A DNA stretch of 64,000 nt, taken from NCBI RefSeq assembly GCF_000661915.1, contig NZ_CP007509.1, forward strand, positions 3,117,501-3,181,500, written 5' to 3'. Source of the stretch: Stutzerimonas decontaminans (GTDB lineage Bacteria; Pseudomonadota; Gammaproteobacteria; Pseudomonadales; Pseudomonadaceae). The stretch's first letter is position 1. Each line of letters begins with the position of its first letter. This document shows positions 54,752 through 63,104 of this stretch, piece by piece. The notes under the pieces are model-generated. The model was not told the DNA's origin. It saw nothing but the letters and a program-made list of their open reading frames with translations, and made no database searches. A program made the position numbers and the translations under genes.

Positions 54752-57103
54752 TCACTTCAACTGCACGGTGACTTTGTCGATCTTGCCGGTGAAGGCGGAG
54801 CGACGATCGGCTCCAATGACTTCGACCACCGGGGTGCCCAGATCGATGCCGACATCGGCGGTCTCGTCCGCCGAGAAGGCAGTAGGCTGGGTGCGTTCGA
54901 TGCGGCTTTCGCCCACCTTCTGCTCGTTGACGTAAAGGGTCCCCTGCCCCCCCTTGCCCAGCCCTTCGCCGTCATAGGCGAACTCGAAGCGCAGGGTCGC
55001 CTTGCCAGCCGGCAGCGGCGTGCTACCCGCGACCGTGTACTGTTGCATGCCGAGGTAGTTGTAGGTGTAGGCCGGCACACCATCCTTGACGTACAGCGAC
55101 CAGCCCCCGAAACGCCCGCCCTGGGCCAGGACGGTGCCGTTGGCGCCCGTCGCCGGAATCTCCAGTTCGGCGGTAATAGTCTTCGAGCTGTTCTTCACGT
55201 TGATGAAGACGTTCTCCGACATGCCGGTCATGCCTTCGGCCAGGGTCAGCGAGGTACGCCCCGCCATCAGATCCGGACGGCCGGCCATGGCCGGCAACAT
55301 GCGCTCGAAGGTGCGGTCGTCCAGAGGCAGCGCATGATGCTCGCGGGCTTCCTTGAGGAACAGCGCCTGCAGCTCCTTGAGCTTGTCGGGCTGCTGCGCC
55401 GCCAGATTGTTGGCCAGGCTGAAGTCGTTGCGCACGTCATACAGTTCCCAGACGTCGTCCGCCAGGGCCGCGCGCGGCTTGCCTTCCCACGGTGCACGGT
55501 GGATGGTGCGGGCGAACCAGCCGTCGTGATAGATGGCTCGGTTGCCGTTGATCTCGAAATACTGGGTGGTGTGGCGCTCCGCGGCCTTGGCGTCGTTGAA
55601 GCTGTAGGCCAGGCTGGAGCCTGCCATCGGGATCTGCGGCGTGCCGTTGACCACCTTCGGTTCCGGCAGGCCGGCGGCCTCGAGGATGGTCGGGGCAATG
55701 TCGATCACATGGCTGAACTGGCTGCGCACCTCATTCTTCGCCTGGATGCCCTTCGGCCAGTGCACCACCATGCCGTTGCGGGTACCGCCGAAGTCGGACG
55801 CCACCTGCTTCATCCAGCCGAAGGGGGCGTCGAAAGCCAGCGCCCAGCCGGCCGCCATGTGCGGGTAGGTTTCCGGGTCGCCCCACTTGTCCATGACCTT
55901 GAGCATGTCGGGCACGGTTTCCTGCACGCCATTGAAGTAGGTGTACTCGTTGAACATGCCATTCTCGCCACCCTCGCCGCTGGCACCATTGTCGCCGGCG
56001 ATATAGATGACCAGGGTGTTGTCGGCCTGACCGACATCGTCGACCGCCTTGAGCATGCGACCGATCTCGTGATCGGTGTAATCGAGGAAGGCGGCAAACA
56101 CTTCGGCCTGACGGGCGAACAGCCGCTTCTCGTCAGCTGACAGCGTGGCCCAGTCCTTGAGGGCCTCAGGCTTGGCTGCCAACTGGGTATCCGGCGGTAC
56201 TACGCCCAGCGTGATCTGGCGGGCCAGGGTCTCTTCGCGCAGCCTGTCCCAGCCCTGGTCGAACTTGCCCTGCCACTTGCTGATCCACTCCCTGGGCACA
56301 TGGTGCGGCGCATGGGTGGCGCCCGGCGCGAAGTAGACGAAGAACGGCTTGTCCGGGGTCAGTGCCTTCTGGAACTTGATCCAGGCCACGGCCTGGTTGG
56401 TCATGTCGGTCATGAAGTGGTAGTTGGGATCTTCTGGCAACCGCACCGGGGTTACCCCGTCGTAGATATAGGGTGCCCACTGGTTGGTTTCGCCACCGAG
56501 GAAGCCGTAGAACTTGTCGAAGCCCTGACGGGTCGGCCAGCGGTCATAGGGGCCGGACACGCTCGTTTCCCATGCCGCGGTTTCATGCCACTTGCCGAAA
56601 GCGGCGGTGCTGTAGCCGTTCAAGCGCAGCATCTCGGCCACCGGCGCGGTGGCATTGGGAATCTGCGCGGTATTGCCGGGGAAGCCGGTGGCCATCTCGG
56701 TGATGAAGCCCATGTTCACCGTGTGATGGTTGCGCCCGGACTTGAGCGCGGCGCGGGTCGGCGAGCAGAGCGCGGTAGTATGGAAGTTGTTGTAGCGCAG
56801 GCCGTTCTCGGCAAGCTGATCGAGGGTCGGCGTGGAGATCGGACCGCCGAAGGTGCTCGCCGCGCCGAAGCCAAGGTCGTCGATCAGCACGATGACGACG
56901 TTGGGAGCGTCCGCCGGCGCCTCGATCCTGAATGGCGCAGGCGCCTTGGCGTTGCGCGCATCCAGTTCTGTGTAGAGCGGTCGGTCCGGTTCGGCAATTG
57001 GCAGGATGCTGCGATCCGGGTCGCCGCCATAGTCTGCCTGTGCCAATGGCATGAAGATAACGGCTAACAATCCGGTCGATTCTGCAATCTGTCGCAGCTT
57101 CAT
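54752..57103 (-). CDS. arylsulfatase (Cys-type, formylglycine)
   Basis: 783 residues. Signal peptide (TGLLAVIFMPLAQADYGG), then the sulfatase N-terminal metal site PNVVIVLIDDLGFGAAS and the maturation motif CSPTRAALKSGRNHH with Cys113 (C-x-P-x-R), which is oxidised to formylglycine. Further landmarks are AFGKWHETAAW, FVYFAPGATHAPHH and YIAGDNGASGEGG. A C-terminal beta-rich domain (from about 620) completes the usual length of bacterial arylsulfatases of this clade. It hydrolyses sulfate esters in the periplasm or outside. The IS30 element is inserted 170 bp upstream of the start; the arylsulfatase leader retains an TTGGCATTTTGCGCCA motif 73 to 88 bp upstream. Confidence 0.93.
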   Translation of the reverse strand: MKLRQIAESTGLLAVIFMPLAQADYGGDPDRSILPIAEPDRPLYTELDARNAKAPAPFRIEAPADAPNVVIVLIDDLGFGAASTFGGPISTPTLDQLAENGLRYNNFHTTALCSPTRAALKSGRNHHTVNMGFITEMATGFPGNTAQIPNATAPVAEMLRLNGYSTAAFGKWHETAAWETSVSGPYDRWPTRQGFDKFYGFLGGETNQWAPYIYDGVTPVRLPEDPNYHFMTDMTNQAVAWIKFQKALTPDKPFFVYFAPGATHAPHHVPREWISKWQGKFDQGWDRLREETLARQITLGVVPPDTQLAAKPEALKDWATLSADEKRLFARQAEVFAAFLDYTDHEIGRMLKAVDDVGQADNTLVIYIAGDNGASGEGGENGMFNEYTYFNGVQETVPDMLKVMDKWGDPETYPHMAAGWALAFDAPFGWMKQVASDFGGTRNGMVVHWPKGIQAKNEVRSQFSHVIDIAPTILEAAGLPEPKVVNGTPQIPMAGSSLAYSFNDAKAAERHTTQYFEINGNRAIYHDGWFARTIHRAPWEGKPRAALADDVWELYDVRNDFSLANNLAAQQPDKLKELQALFLKEAREHHALPLDDRTFERMLPAMAGRPDLMAGRTSLTLAEGMTGMSENVFINVKNSSKTITAELEIPATGANGTVLAQGGRFGGWSLYVKDGVPAYTYNYLGMQQYTVAGSTPLPAGKATLRFEFAYDGEGLGKGGQGTLYVNEQKVGESRIERTQPTAFSADETADVGIDLGTPVVEVIGADRRSAFTGKIDKVTVQLK

Positions 57104-57270
57104 CTTTGTCCACCCTGATGAATAGCCTTATCCCCTAGCCGAGAGTATAGGCAACGCCGAGGTGGTCAATTTAACTTGGCATTTTGCGCCATGCTTGCAC
57201 AAAACCCTCGCCTAAAATAAAGCGCAACGATCCTTATCAGTCCGCGTTCCATTGTGCTTTTTGCTATAGG

Positions 57271-57273
57271 AAT
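57271..57273. other. probable 3-bp target duplication (left) of IS30 element
   Basis: AAT directly before the left inverted repeat matches AAT at 58387-58389 directly after the right one. IS30-family elements typically duplicate 2-3 bp. Confidence 0.5.
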
Positions 57274-57300
57274 GGCGGCGGCAAAAACTGAGTGCAACAC
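57274..57300. repeat. left inverted repeat of IS30 element
   Basis: Inner 13 bases CTGAGTGCAACAC are identical to the right repeat; outer GGCGG also matches. Confidence 0.8.
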
Positions 57301-57328
57301 CTGACCTTTCCGGTACGGTGCTGCCCCC

Positions 57329-58357
57329 ATGTCTTATACCGAACTCAGCGTTGAAGAGCGCGCCACCATTCAAATCGGTCATGCCCAAGGTTTCAGCCTG
57401 CGTGGGATTGCCTGCTTGATCAACCGATCCCCTTCGACCATCAGCCGGGAGCTGCGCCGCAATCGAGATGCCTGTGGTGGCTACTCGGCCCGTGTAGCCC
57501 AACAGCAGATGCAAGCCCGCCGCCAGGTGTGTCGACCGATGCGAAAGCTGTTGCCGGGTAGCGAGCGCTTTGAGCTGGTGGTTCATATGCTGCGTGAGCG
57601 TTTGTCTCCCGAGCAGATTGCCGGCAAGCTGCGCAGCATGAACATTCCCAGCCTCAGAGAGGCCTACGTCTGTCGTGAGACGATCTATAACGCGATCTAT
57701 GCCCTGCCGGTCGGTGAACTGCGCAAGGAGCTGATCATCTGCCTGCGCCAAAGCAAGACGACGCGCAGGCCGCGCTCTGGCGGTGTGGATCGGCGCGGTC
57801 AGATCCCTGAGATGGTCAGTATTCATGTACGTCCGCCGGAGATCGAAGACCGGCTGATGCCAGGGCATTGGGAAGGCGACCTGATCAAGGGCAAGGCCAA
57901 CGCCTCGTCTGTAGGTACGCTGGTGGAGCGCACCAGTGGCTACCTGATGCTGGTGAAGATGAACGACGCGACGGCGACCTCGGCGATGGAAGGCTTCAGT
58001 GCAGCGCTCAATGGCATGCCGCTGGCGATGCGCAAGAGCATGACCTACGACCAGGGCCGAGAAATGGCGCGGCATGCTGAAATCACTCAGCAGACCGGGG
58101 TGGCCATTTACTTCTGCGACCCGCACAGCCCTTGGCAGCGCGGCAGCAACGAAAACATCAATGGCTTGATCCGCCAGTACCTGCCCAAAGGCACAGACCT
58201 GTCGGTACACAGCCAGGAAGAACTGGATGCCATCGCACTGCAACTGAACATGCGCCCACGTAAGCGCTTCGACTTCAAATGCCCAATTGAAGTTATGGGC
58301 AAAGTGATGCAGGAAGCCATGGCTATGCGGCATGATGCGCCTGCTTCAATTCAATAA
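57329..58357 (+). CDS. IS30-family transposase
   Basis: 342 residues, full length for the family. Features are the N-terminal helix-turn-helix region SVEERATIQIGHAQGFSLRG / INRSPSTISRELRRN, and a DDE catalytic core: WEGDLIKGK (first Asp), MTYDQGREM (second Asp) and RGSNENINGLIRQY (Glu region). It cuts and joins the element ends as a member of the IS30 family. No stop or frameshift is seen, so it may be active. Confidence 0.95.
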   Translation: MSYTELSVEERATIQIGHAQGFSLRGIACLINRSPSTISRELRRNRDACGGYSARVAQQQMQARRQVCRPMRKLLPGSERFELVVHMLRERLSPEQIAGKLRSMNIPSLREAYVCRETIYNAIYALPVGELRKELIICLRQSKTTRRPRSGGVDRRGQIPEMVSIHVRPPEIEDRLMPGHWEGDLIKGKANASSVGTLVERTSGYLMLVKMNDATATSAMEGFSAALNGMPLAMRKSMTYDQGREMARHAEITQQTGVAIYFCDPHSPWQRGSNENINGLIRQYLPKGTDLSVHSQEELDAIALQLNMRPRKRFDFKCPIEVMGKVMQEAMAMRHDAPASIQ

Positions 58358-58359
58358 CC

Positions 58360-58386
58360 GTGTTGCACTCAGCCCCTGCAACCGCC
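58360..58386. repeat. right inverted repeat of IS30 element
   Basis: Reverse complement matches 21 of 27 positions of the left repeat. It starts two bases after the transposase stop. Confidence 0.8.
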
Positions 58387-58599
58387 AATTAATTACTGCA
58401 GATATCGGCGCCTATATGCGTATTCGTGCAATTAACAAACAAGCAAAAAGGCACAACAACCAATTTCTTGCAGAATTATTTGTTTGATATTCGAATTTGT
58501 TTCCCAAGGGCGAGCTTCAAGTAGTTCTTTTACCGTACCAAAGCATTAGCGAGCAGGCCGACCATGGCTTCATGAATCCGCAAAAGCGAGGGGCAAGCC
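58387..58599. other. AT-rich leader of DUF2092 operon
   Basis: No gene. The AT-rich character (58390-58510) resembles 57110-57250 on the other side of the IS, so the two were probably one contiguous divergent promoter before the insertion. A GAGGGG ribosome-binding site closes it. Confidence 0.5.
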
Positions 58600-59526
58600 G
58601 TGACTGACGAAAAGAACAGCTACTGGAACATGGCGCTTGGATCGTCCGGTGCGCAACGGCGAACACCAAATGCGGCCCGGCGAGGTTCGGTCTGGGTTTT
58701 CTGCGCTAGCCTGCTCGCAGCAAATCCTGTCTGGGCCGAATCGACGGCAGCCGCGGTGAATCAGGCGGATGCAGCCGTTGCCACGGAGCCGACAACGGAA
58801 ACGGAGTCGCAGCAGTTTGCCCGAGCGCGCCTGATGGAGATGGCCGGGCTGCTTGGCAAGACCGAGCGCCTTAGCGTGTCATTGAACATCGCTTACGACG
58901 TGGTTCAGGAAAACGGCCAGAAAATAGAGTTCGGCGAAATCCGCGAGCTCGCGCTCCAGCGCCCGGATCGCCTACGGATCATGGAAATCGCCAGCCATGG
59001 CGATCGGGGTCTGACTCTGTTCGACGGCGAGCGGATCACAATTCTCGATGGCGACACCAATGTCTACGCCCAGGCACCGCAGCCAGGGGATATTGATGCC
59101 TCGATCATTCACTTCGTCCGTGACCTGCAGATGCGCCTTCCCCTCGCACCCTTGATGCTGACAAAGGCCTCTGAGGAACTGCAGCGTCGCATTCAGAGCA
59201 TCGACTACGTCGAGCATACCGACATACTCGGCGCGCCTGCCCACCATATTGCGGCACGCACCGCAAGCGTGGACTTCCAGGTGTGGATCGCCGACAGCGA
59301 GCAAGCGTTGCCCATGCGCATCGTGGTCACCTACCCATCGGATGAAGGCCAACCACAGTTCCGCGCCGACTTTTCAGACTGGAACCTGATACCGCGATTC
59401 GACAAGGGCACCTTCGAGTTCACCCCTCCGGCGGCTGCGAAACGGATCGTCTTCGCAGCGCAGCTACCTCCCGCACCAGCCAGCCCGCTACCGCAAGGTA
59501 GCAGGCCAGAAGGAGCCAAGCCATGA
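58600..59526 (+). CDS. DUF2092 periplasmic protein
   Basis: 308 residues, starting with GTG after GAGGGGCAAGCC. A signal region (SVWVFCASLLAANPVWAES) comes late, at about 30-48. The mature part (ARARLMEMAGLLGKTERLSV, LALQRPDRLRIMEIASHGDR, TLFDGERITILDGDTNVYAQ, FRADFSDWNLIPRFDKGTFEF in part) is the DUF2092 family, whose fold resembles LolA/LolB-type lipoprotein carriers; function unproven. Its stop overlaps the start of the next gene as ATGA, so the two are coupled. Confidence 0.85.
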   Translation: MTDEKNSYWNMALGSSGAQRRTPNAARRGSVWVFCASLLAANPVWAESTAAAVNQADAAVATEPTTETESQQFARARLMEMAGLLGKTERLSVSLNIAYDVVQENGQKIEFGEIRELALQRPDRLRIMEIASHGDRGLTLFDGERITILDGDTNVYAQAPQPGDIDASIIHFVRDLQMRLPLAPLMLTKASEELQRRIQSIDYVEHTDILGAPAHHIAARTASVDFQVWIADSEQALPMRIVVTYPSDEGQPQFRADFSDWNLIPRFDKGTFEFTPPAAAKRIVFAAQLPPAPASPLPQGSRPEGAKP

Positions 59527-60251
59527 CAGCGACCAGCGCCAGAGCCCTTGTTTCGGTGGCAGCCCTGACAGCGCTGCTCTGCAGCACCTGGCCAGCTTCC
59601 GATGCCCAGGCGCGCGAACCCAGGTTCTCCGGAGGGGCCACGCGCAATGCCGGAAGCGCAACCGCGAGCAGGACATTTTCACGCCAGGGTGCCGCTTCGG
59701 CAGGCAGCCTCTCCTCAGGCCGTCGCGCCCAGGCCAACGGTAACGTCACGAGCAATCAGGCTACCCGCAGGGAGTCAGCCTCGAGCCGAACGTCGTCCAA
59801 CCAGGCCGCACGTCAGGGTTCGATCTCCGATAACCAGCAGGCCCGGCAAAGCGCAATGTCCGACCAACAGCAGTCGCGCCAGAGCGCAGCATCCGCCAAT
59901 CAGGAGCGGCGTCAGGACACCGTAAGCCACAACGTGGATGTGCGTCAGGAGAACTATTACCACAATGATCACGACGATGACGACTGGGACGCCGGCTCTG
60001 CGGCCGTCGGCTTCGTCGCAGGTGCGGTGGTGGGGTCGGTGGTGACGTCGGCTGCCAGCCAGAGCGCACCGGCGCCCGCCTCGACCACAGTGGTCTATAC
60101 CTCACCTCCGGCGCTAACAACCCTGCCCTGCGCACCTGAAATCCTAGGCATCAACGGAGTCACCTATTACCGCTGTGGGCAAGCCTATTACATACAGGCT
60201 TATGGCGCTTCCGGGCCGATTTATACACCGGTTCAGCCACCACCGATGTGA
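59523..60251 (+). CDS. secreted repeat protein, unknown function
   Basis: 242 residues. Signal peptide (SVAALTALLCSTWPASDAQA), a Ser/Gln/Arg-rich low-complexity region with an 11-residue repeat from about 89 to 135 (NQAARQGSISD, NQQARQSAMSD, QQQSRQSAASA, NQERRQDTVSH, NVDVRQENYYH), an acidic HNDHDDDDWD run, a Gly/Val hydrophobic segment (AVGFVAGAVVGSVVTSA) and a C-terminal domain with two Cys (TLPCAPEILGINGVTYYRCG). No catalytic motif is seen. It is coupled to DUF2092 and may be an envelope structural or binding protein. Confidence 0.75.
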   Translation: MTATSARALVSVAALTALLCSTWPASDAQAREPRFSGGATRNAGSATASRTFSRQGAASAGSLSSGRRAQANGNVTSNQATRRESASSRTSSNQAARQGSISDNQQARQSAMSDQQQSRQSAASANQERRQDTVSHNVDVRQENYYHNDHDDDDWDAGSAAVGFVAGAVVGSVVTSAASQSAPAPASTTVVYTSPPALTTLPCAPEILGINGVTYYRCGQAYYIQAYGASGPIYTPVQPPPM

Positions 60252-60289
60252 CGCGGGTGTGGTGCCGCACAGTGGCATGGGAGCCTCAA

Positions 60290-61507
60290 ATGAACGATTC
60301 ACACGGCAATGAGAAGCCATCCGCGAGCTTTACCAGCGATACGGACGACTTCTCACTGGTACTTGGTGGGCCGTTATTTCAGCTTCTCAACCGCGCGCGA
60401 CTGTCCGGCACCGCCCTCGAACTGGTGCGCAAGCGCATTCTTTTCTTTGTCCTGCTCACTTGGTTGCCACTGCTGCTGCTCGCTGCAATCGAAGGGCAAC
60501 TACTGGGCGGCGGGGTAGCCATCCCGTTTTTGATGGACGTTGACGTGCATGTCCGCTTCCTGGTCGCGATGCCCTTGCTAATCGGCGCCGAACTGATCGT
60601 TCATAAGCGCATCCGTCCAGTGGTCGGCCAATTCATCGAACGGCGACTGATCACAGAGGCTTCGCGGGAGTCCTTTGAGGCCGCAGTCGCCTCCGCCATG
60701 CGCATGCGCAACGCGGTGAGTGCAGAGTTGCTGCTGATTGCATTCGTCTATGTGTTTGGCGTGCTGGTAGTCTGGCGCAACGCTGCGGCCCTAGAAGCAT
60801 CCAGTTGGTATACGGTCGTGAATGCTACCGGTTTCGACTTGTCTCTCGCCGGGACCTGGTACGGCTACGTGAGCATACCGGTGTTCCAGTTTCTGTTGAT
60901 TCGCTGGTTTTTTCGAGTGTGCATCTGGATGCGCTTTCTCTGGCAGGTGTCGCGCCTCGAGCTGAACCTCACACCGACCCATCCAGACCGGGTGGGCGGT
61001 TTAGGCTTCTTGGCCAACTCTGCCTATGCCTTCATGCCGCTAGCCGTGGCCTTCGGCGTGCTGTTAGCCGGCTTGATAGCCAACCGCATCTTCTACGTCG
61101 GAGCAACGCTAGCCGACTTCAAAGTCGAAATCATCATGGTGGTTATATTCGTCGAAAGCATCGTCCTTGCCCCGCTGCTGGTCTTCTCGGCACAACTGGC
61201 CGATGCCAAACGTACCGGCCTTCGCGAGTACGGCGCACTGGCGATGAAGTACGTGCGTGATTTCGATTACAAATGGCTGCGTGGCGGAGCGGCGATCAAT
61301 GAACCGTTAGTCGGCAGTGGCGATATTCAGTCGCTAGCTGATCTGGGTAACAGTTTCGCGGTGGTACAAGAGATGCGCCTCGCGCCAATTACGAAGGATG
61401 TCCTCCTTCGTCTAGCGGTGGCGACACTGCTACCGATCGCCCCCCTCCTGCTTACTATGATGCCGCTCGAGGAACTGCTGAAAAGGCTTTTGGGCGTAGT
61501 GTTGTAG
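60290..61507 (+). CDS. polytopic membrane protein, unknown function
   Basis: 405 residues with about six or seven hydrophobic segments (ILFFVLLTWLPLLLLAAIEG, VRFLVAMPLLIGAELIV, AELLLIAFVYVFGVLVVW, GYVSIPVFQFLLIRWFF, AYAFMPLAVAFGVLLAGLIA, IIMVVIFVESIVLAPLLVFS, LLPIAPLLLTMMPLEELLKR in part). The N-terminus (NDSHGNEKPSASFTSDTDDF) is cytoplasmic and polar. No recognised family. It is 38 bp after the repeat protein and ends the DUF2092 operon. The ATG at 60290 follows GGGAGCC. Confidence 0.75.
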   Translation: MNDSHGNEKPSASFTSDTDDFSLVLGGPLFQLLNRARLSGTALELVRKRILFFVLLTWLPLLLLAAIEGQLLGGGVAIPFLMDVDVHVRFLVAMPLLIGAELIVHKRIRPVVGQFIERRLITEASRESFEAAVASAMRMRNAVSAELLLIAFVYVFGVLVVWRNAAALEASSWYTVVNATGFDLSLAGTWYGYVSIPVFQFLLIRWFFRVCIWMRFLWQVSRLELNLTPTHPDRVGGLGFLANSAYAFMPLAVAFGVLLAGLIANRIFYVGATLADFKVEIIMVVIFVESIVLAPLLVFSAQLADAKRTGLREYGALAMKYVRDFDYKWLRGGAAINEPLVGSGDIQSLADLGNSFAVVQEMRLAPITKDVLLRLAVATLLPIAPLLLTMMPLEELLKRLLGVVL

Positions 61508-61726
61508 ACGAGCCTGCGGGGCTACCGCAAGTCCCAGCATCCAGCCAGAAGCGCCATCCAAGTCGAGGCTATCGACTGAAGAGGTCCTGGGCACGGCGTA
61601 GCTGACGCGATTCGAGTCTATCGAGACCAGCAACCCACTCTCGATTCAACCCGCGAGCTACCCACTCGGCAAGCCACGCTGGAAGCGTTGCCTGAACGCG
61701 GGACAAGAATGGGACACCACCGCCGG
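61508..61726. other. gap without gene
   Basis: Only non-conserved sequence is seen between the membrane protein and the tRNA terminator. Beyond the terminator described next, no element was recognised. Confidence 0.4.
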
Positions 61727-61759
61727 AAAACAAAAAGGGCTAGCCGAAGCTAACCCTTT
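61727..61759 (-). terminator. terminator of tRNA-Thr
   Basis: On the minus strand AAAGGGTTAGC-TTCG-GCTAGCCCTTT, followed by TTGTTTTCC: an 11-bp stem with one mismatch, a UUCG loop and a T-run, directly after the tRNA 3' end. Confidence 0.9.
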
Positions 61760-61767
61760 GATTTTAT

Positions 61768-61843
61768 TGGTGCCGGAGACAGGAGTCGAACCTGCGACCT
61801 TCGCATTACGAATGCGCTGCTCTACCTACTGAGCTACACCGGC
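61768..61843 (-). tRNA. tRNA-Thr (CGT anticodon)
   Basis: 76 nucleotides with encoded CCA. Anticodon loop TTCGTAA gives CGT, reading ACG. D-arm GTAGCTCAGTAGGTAGAGCA and T-loop GGTTCGACTCC are canonical, and the anticodon arm resembles E. coli thrW closely. The acceptor stem GCCGGTG / CTCCGGC pairs except for one U-U at position 6. It is read on the minus strand and followed by a strong terminator. Confidence 0.95.
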
Positions 61844-61920
61844 GCCAGGCGGCGGATTATCGGAGGTTCCGCGGCGGGACTCAAGTCCGTACTTTCCTCA
61901 AACAATCCGCCTCGCGGCGC

Positions 61921-62682
61921 TTAATGCGGCCGCGAAGCCGGCTGGCCGTGGTCGCGCTCAAGGTCCTGCTTGACCTGGCTCGCCAACTGCTCACCCTCCG
62001 CGCTGGCCATCTCGTAGCCTTCACGAGCCTTGGCCTTCAGCTTGCCGGTCAGCTCGTCGCTCTGCTGCCCCATCAATTCGTCCTCACGACGGGTTGGCGG
62101 GACTGATGCGGCGAGCAGAGCGCCCAAGGCGATGCCCATCGCTCCCAGGGCCAGTGGCTGCTCATTGAGCAGCTGCGAAAAGCCGCCACGAGCGCGATCG
62201 GCGGTGTGTCGCAAGCTTTCAGCGGCGTGCCGGCTGGAGTCGCTGACCCGATTACGAGCGTTGCCTAGGGTGCTGGAAGCATCGTGGCTCATTTGCGCTG
62301 CCTTGTCCTTGAGCCCCGTGCCCTGCTGCTTGAGGCCGGACGCCTTAGCCGACAGCTTCTCCGTCATGGATGGACCAGTGGATGCCGTGCTGGCGCTGTA
62401 GTCCGGACGACGATTCTGCCCGGCCATCAGCCAGACCAGGCCGATGGAGGTCAGCAAGGTCGGTACCGGATTGGCCTTCACCGTATCGGTAAGGTTGTGC
62501 AGGAACTCGCCGCCACCACCTTTGGCATAGCCAAGCGCGGTATCGATCATCTGCCCGGGCGACAGTTTGCTTTCCAGTGCATGGACGATGTTGCCGATCT
62601 CGGCACGCTGCTGGTCGATTTCACGCTCCAGGGTGCTCGGGTCTTTCTGCGCTTCCAGGTCTACCTGATTGTGCGTACTCAT
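61921..62682 (-). CDS. DUF3618 protein
   Basis: 253 residues. The N-terminal segment DPSTLEREIDQQRAEIGNIV and LESKLSPGQMIDTALGYAKG (adjacent) is the DUF3618 signature; a hydrophobic stretch follows (NPVPTLLTSIGLVWLMAGQ), then an amphipathic Ser/Ala-rich region and a second hydrophobic segment (PLALGAMGIALGALLAASVPP). Typically encoded with holin-X-like proteins in stress-induced operons. It overlaps the holin-like gene stop by four bases. Confidence 0.85.
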   Translation of the reverse strand: MSTHNQVDLEAQKDPSTLEREIDQQRAEIGNIVHALESKLSPGQMIDTALGYAKGGGGEFLHNLTDTVKANPVPTLLTSIGLVWLMAGQNRRPDYSASTASTGPSMTEKLSAKASGLKQQGTGLKDKAAQMSHDASSTLGNARNRVSDSSRHAAESLRHTADRARGGFSQLLNEQPLALGAMGIALGALLAASVPPTRREDELMGQQSDELTGKLKAKAREGYEMASAEGEQLASQVKQDLERDHGQPASRPH

Positions 62683-63104
62683 GCGTGCCCCCTGACGGCT
62701 TCTTTATCCTTTTGCAGTGAATGAATGGTGCGGTCGGGCTTGAACGAAGAGGCTTCGAACTTCTTCTTGCCCGCCGAAACCATGATCAGGCCAATCACCA
62801 CGACCACGACCCCGACGATCAAGGCTGCGAGCCAGAGCTCCATCATCGTGGCGAGGAAGTACACCGCCGACATCAGCAGGACAATGAAGCCTGCCAACAG
62901 CACCGCACCACCGGTGGCGACGCTCGCGGCACCGGCCTTGGTCGCACGCAGCGATTCGCTCAACTCCGCTTTCGCCAGCGCCAGCTCTTTGGTGAAAAGC
63001 GATGGGACTTCACGGGTCAGTTGCCGCAGCAGGCCGCCAACAGACCCGTCCTGCTCCGGATTGACCGGTTCGTACGGCGTATTGAGGTTGCGTTGCTCGT
63101 TCAT
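62679..63104 (-). CDS. phage holin family (holin-X / DUF1469) membrane protein
   Basis: 141 residues. An N-terminal amphipathic region (SVGGLLRQLTREVPSLFTKE) is followed by two membrane helices (GGAVLLAGFIVLLMSAVYFL and LWLAALIVGVVVVVIGLIMV) and a short basic tail. This is the YqjE/holin-X pattern; despite the name, such chromosomal genes are not phage lysis genes but sit in envelope-stress operons. Starts four bases before the end of the upstream gene (overlap) and overlaps DUF3618 by four bases. Confidence 0.87.
   Translation of the reverse strand: MNEQRNLNTPYEPVNPEQDGSVGGLLRQLTREVPSLFTKELALAKAELSESLRATKAGAASVATGGAVLLAGFIVLLMSAVYFLATMMELWLAALIVGVVVVVIGLIMVSAGKKKFEASSFKPDRTIHSLQKDKEAVRGHA

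Larger units (their letters stand above)
57274..58386 (+). mobile_element. IS30-family insertion sequence, complete
   Basis: 1113 bp bounded by imperfect 27-bp inverted repeats: left 57274-57300 and right 58360-58386 share GGCGG..GCA....CTGAGTGCAACAC, 21 of 27 positions. A single transposase gene fills it. The flanking AAT may be the target duplication. It separates the sulfatase gene from the DUF2092 operon. Confidence 0.85.

Noticed and set aside
61508..61767. possible integrase remnant or att site next to tRNA-Thr
   Set aside because: No integrase motif and no duplicated tRNA 3' end were found in the window; only a terminator is supported.
62679..63104. phage lysis holin, hence prophage
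   Set aside because: Holin-X/YqjE-type proteins are chromosomal stress proteins; no phage genes surround it.
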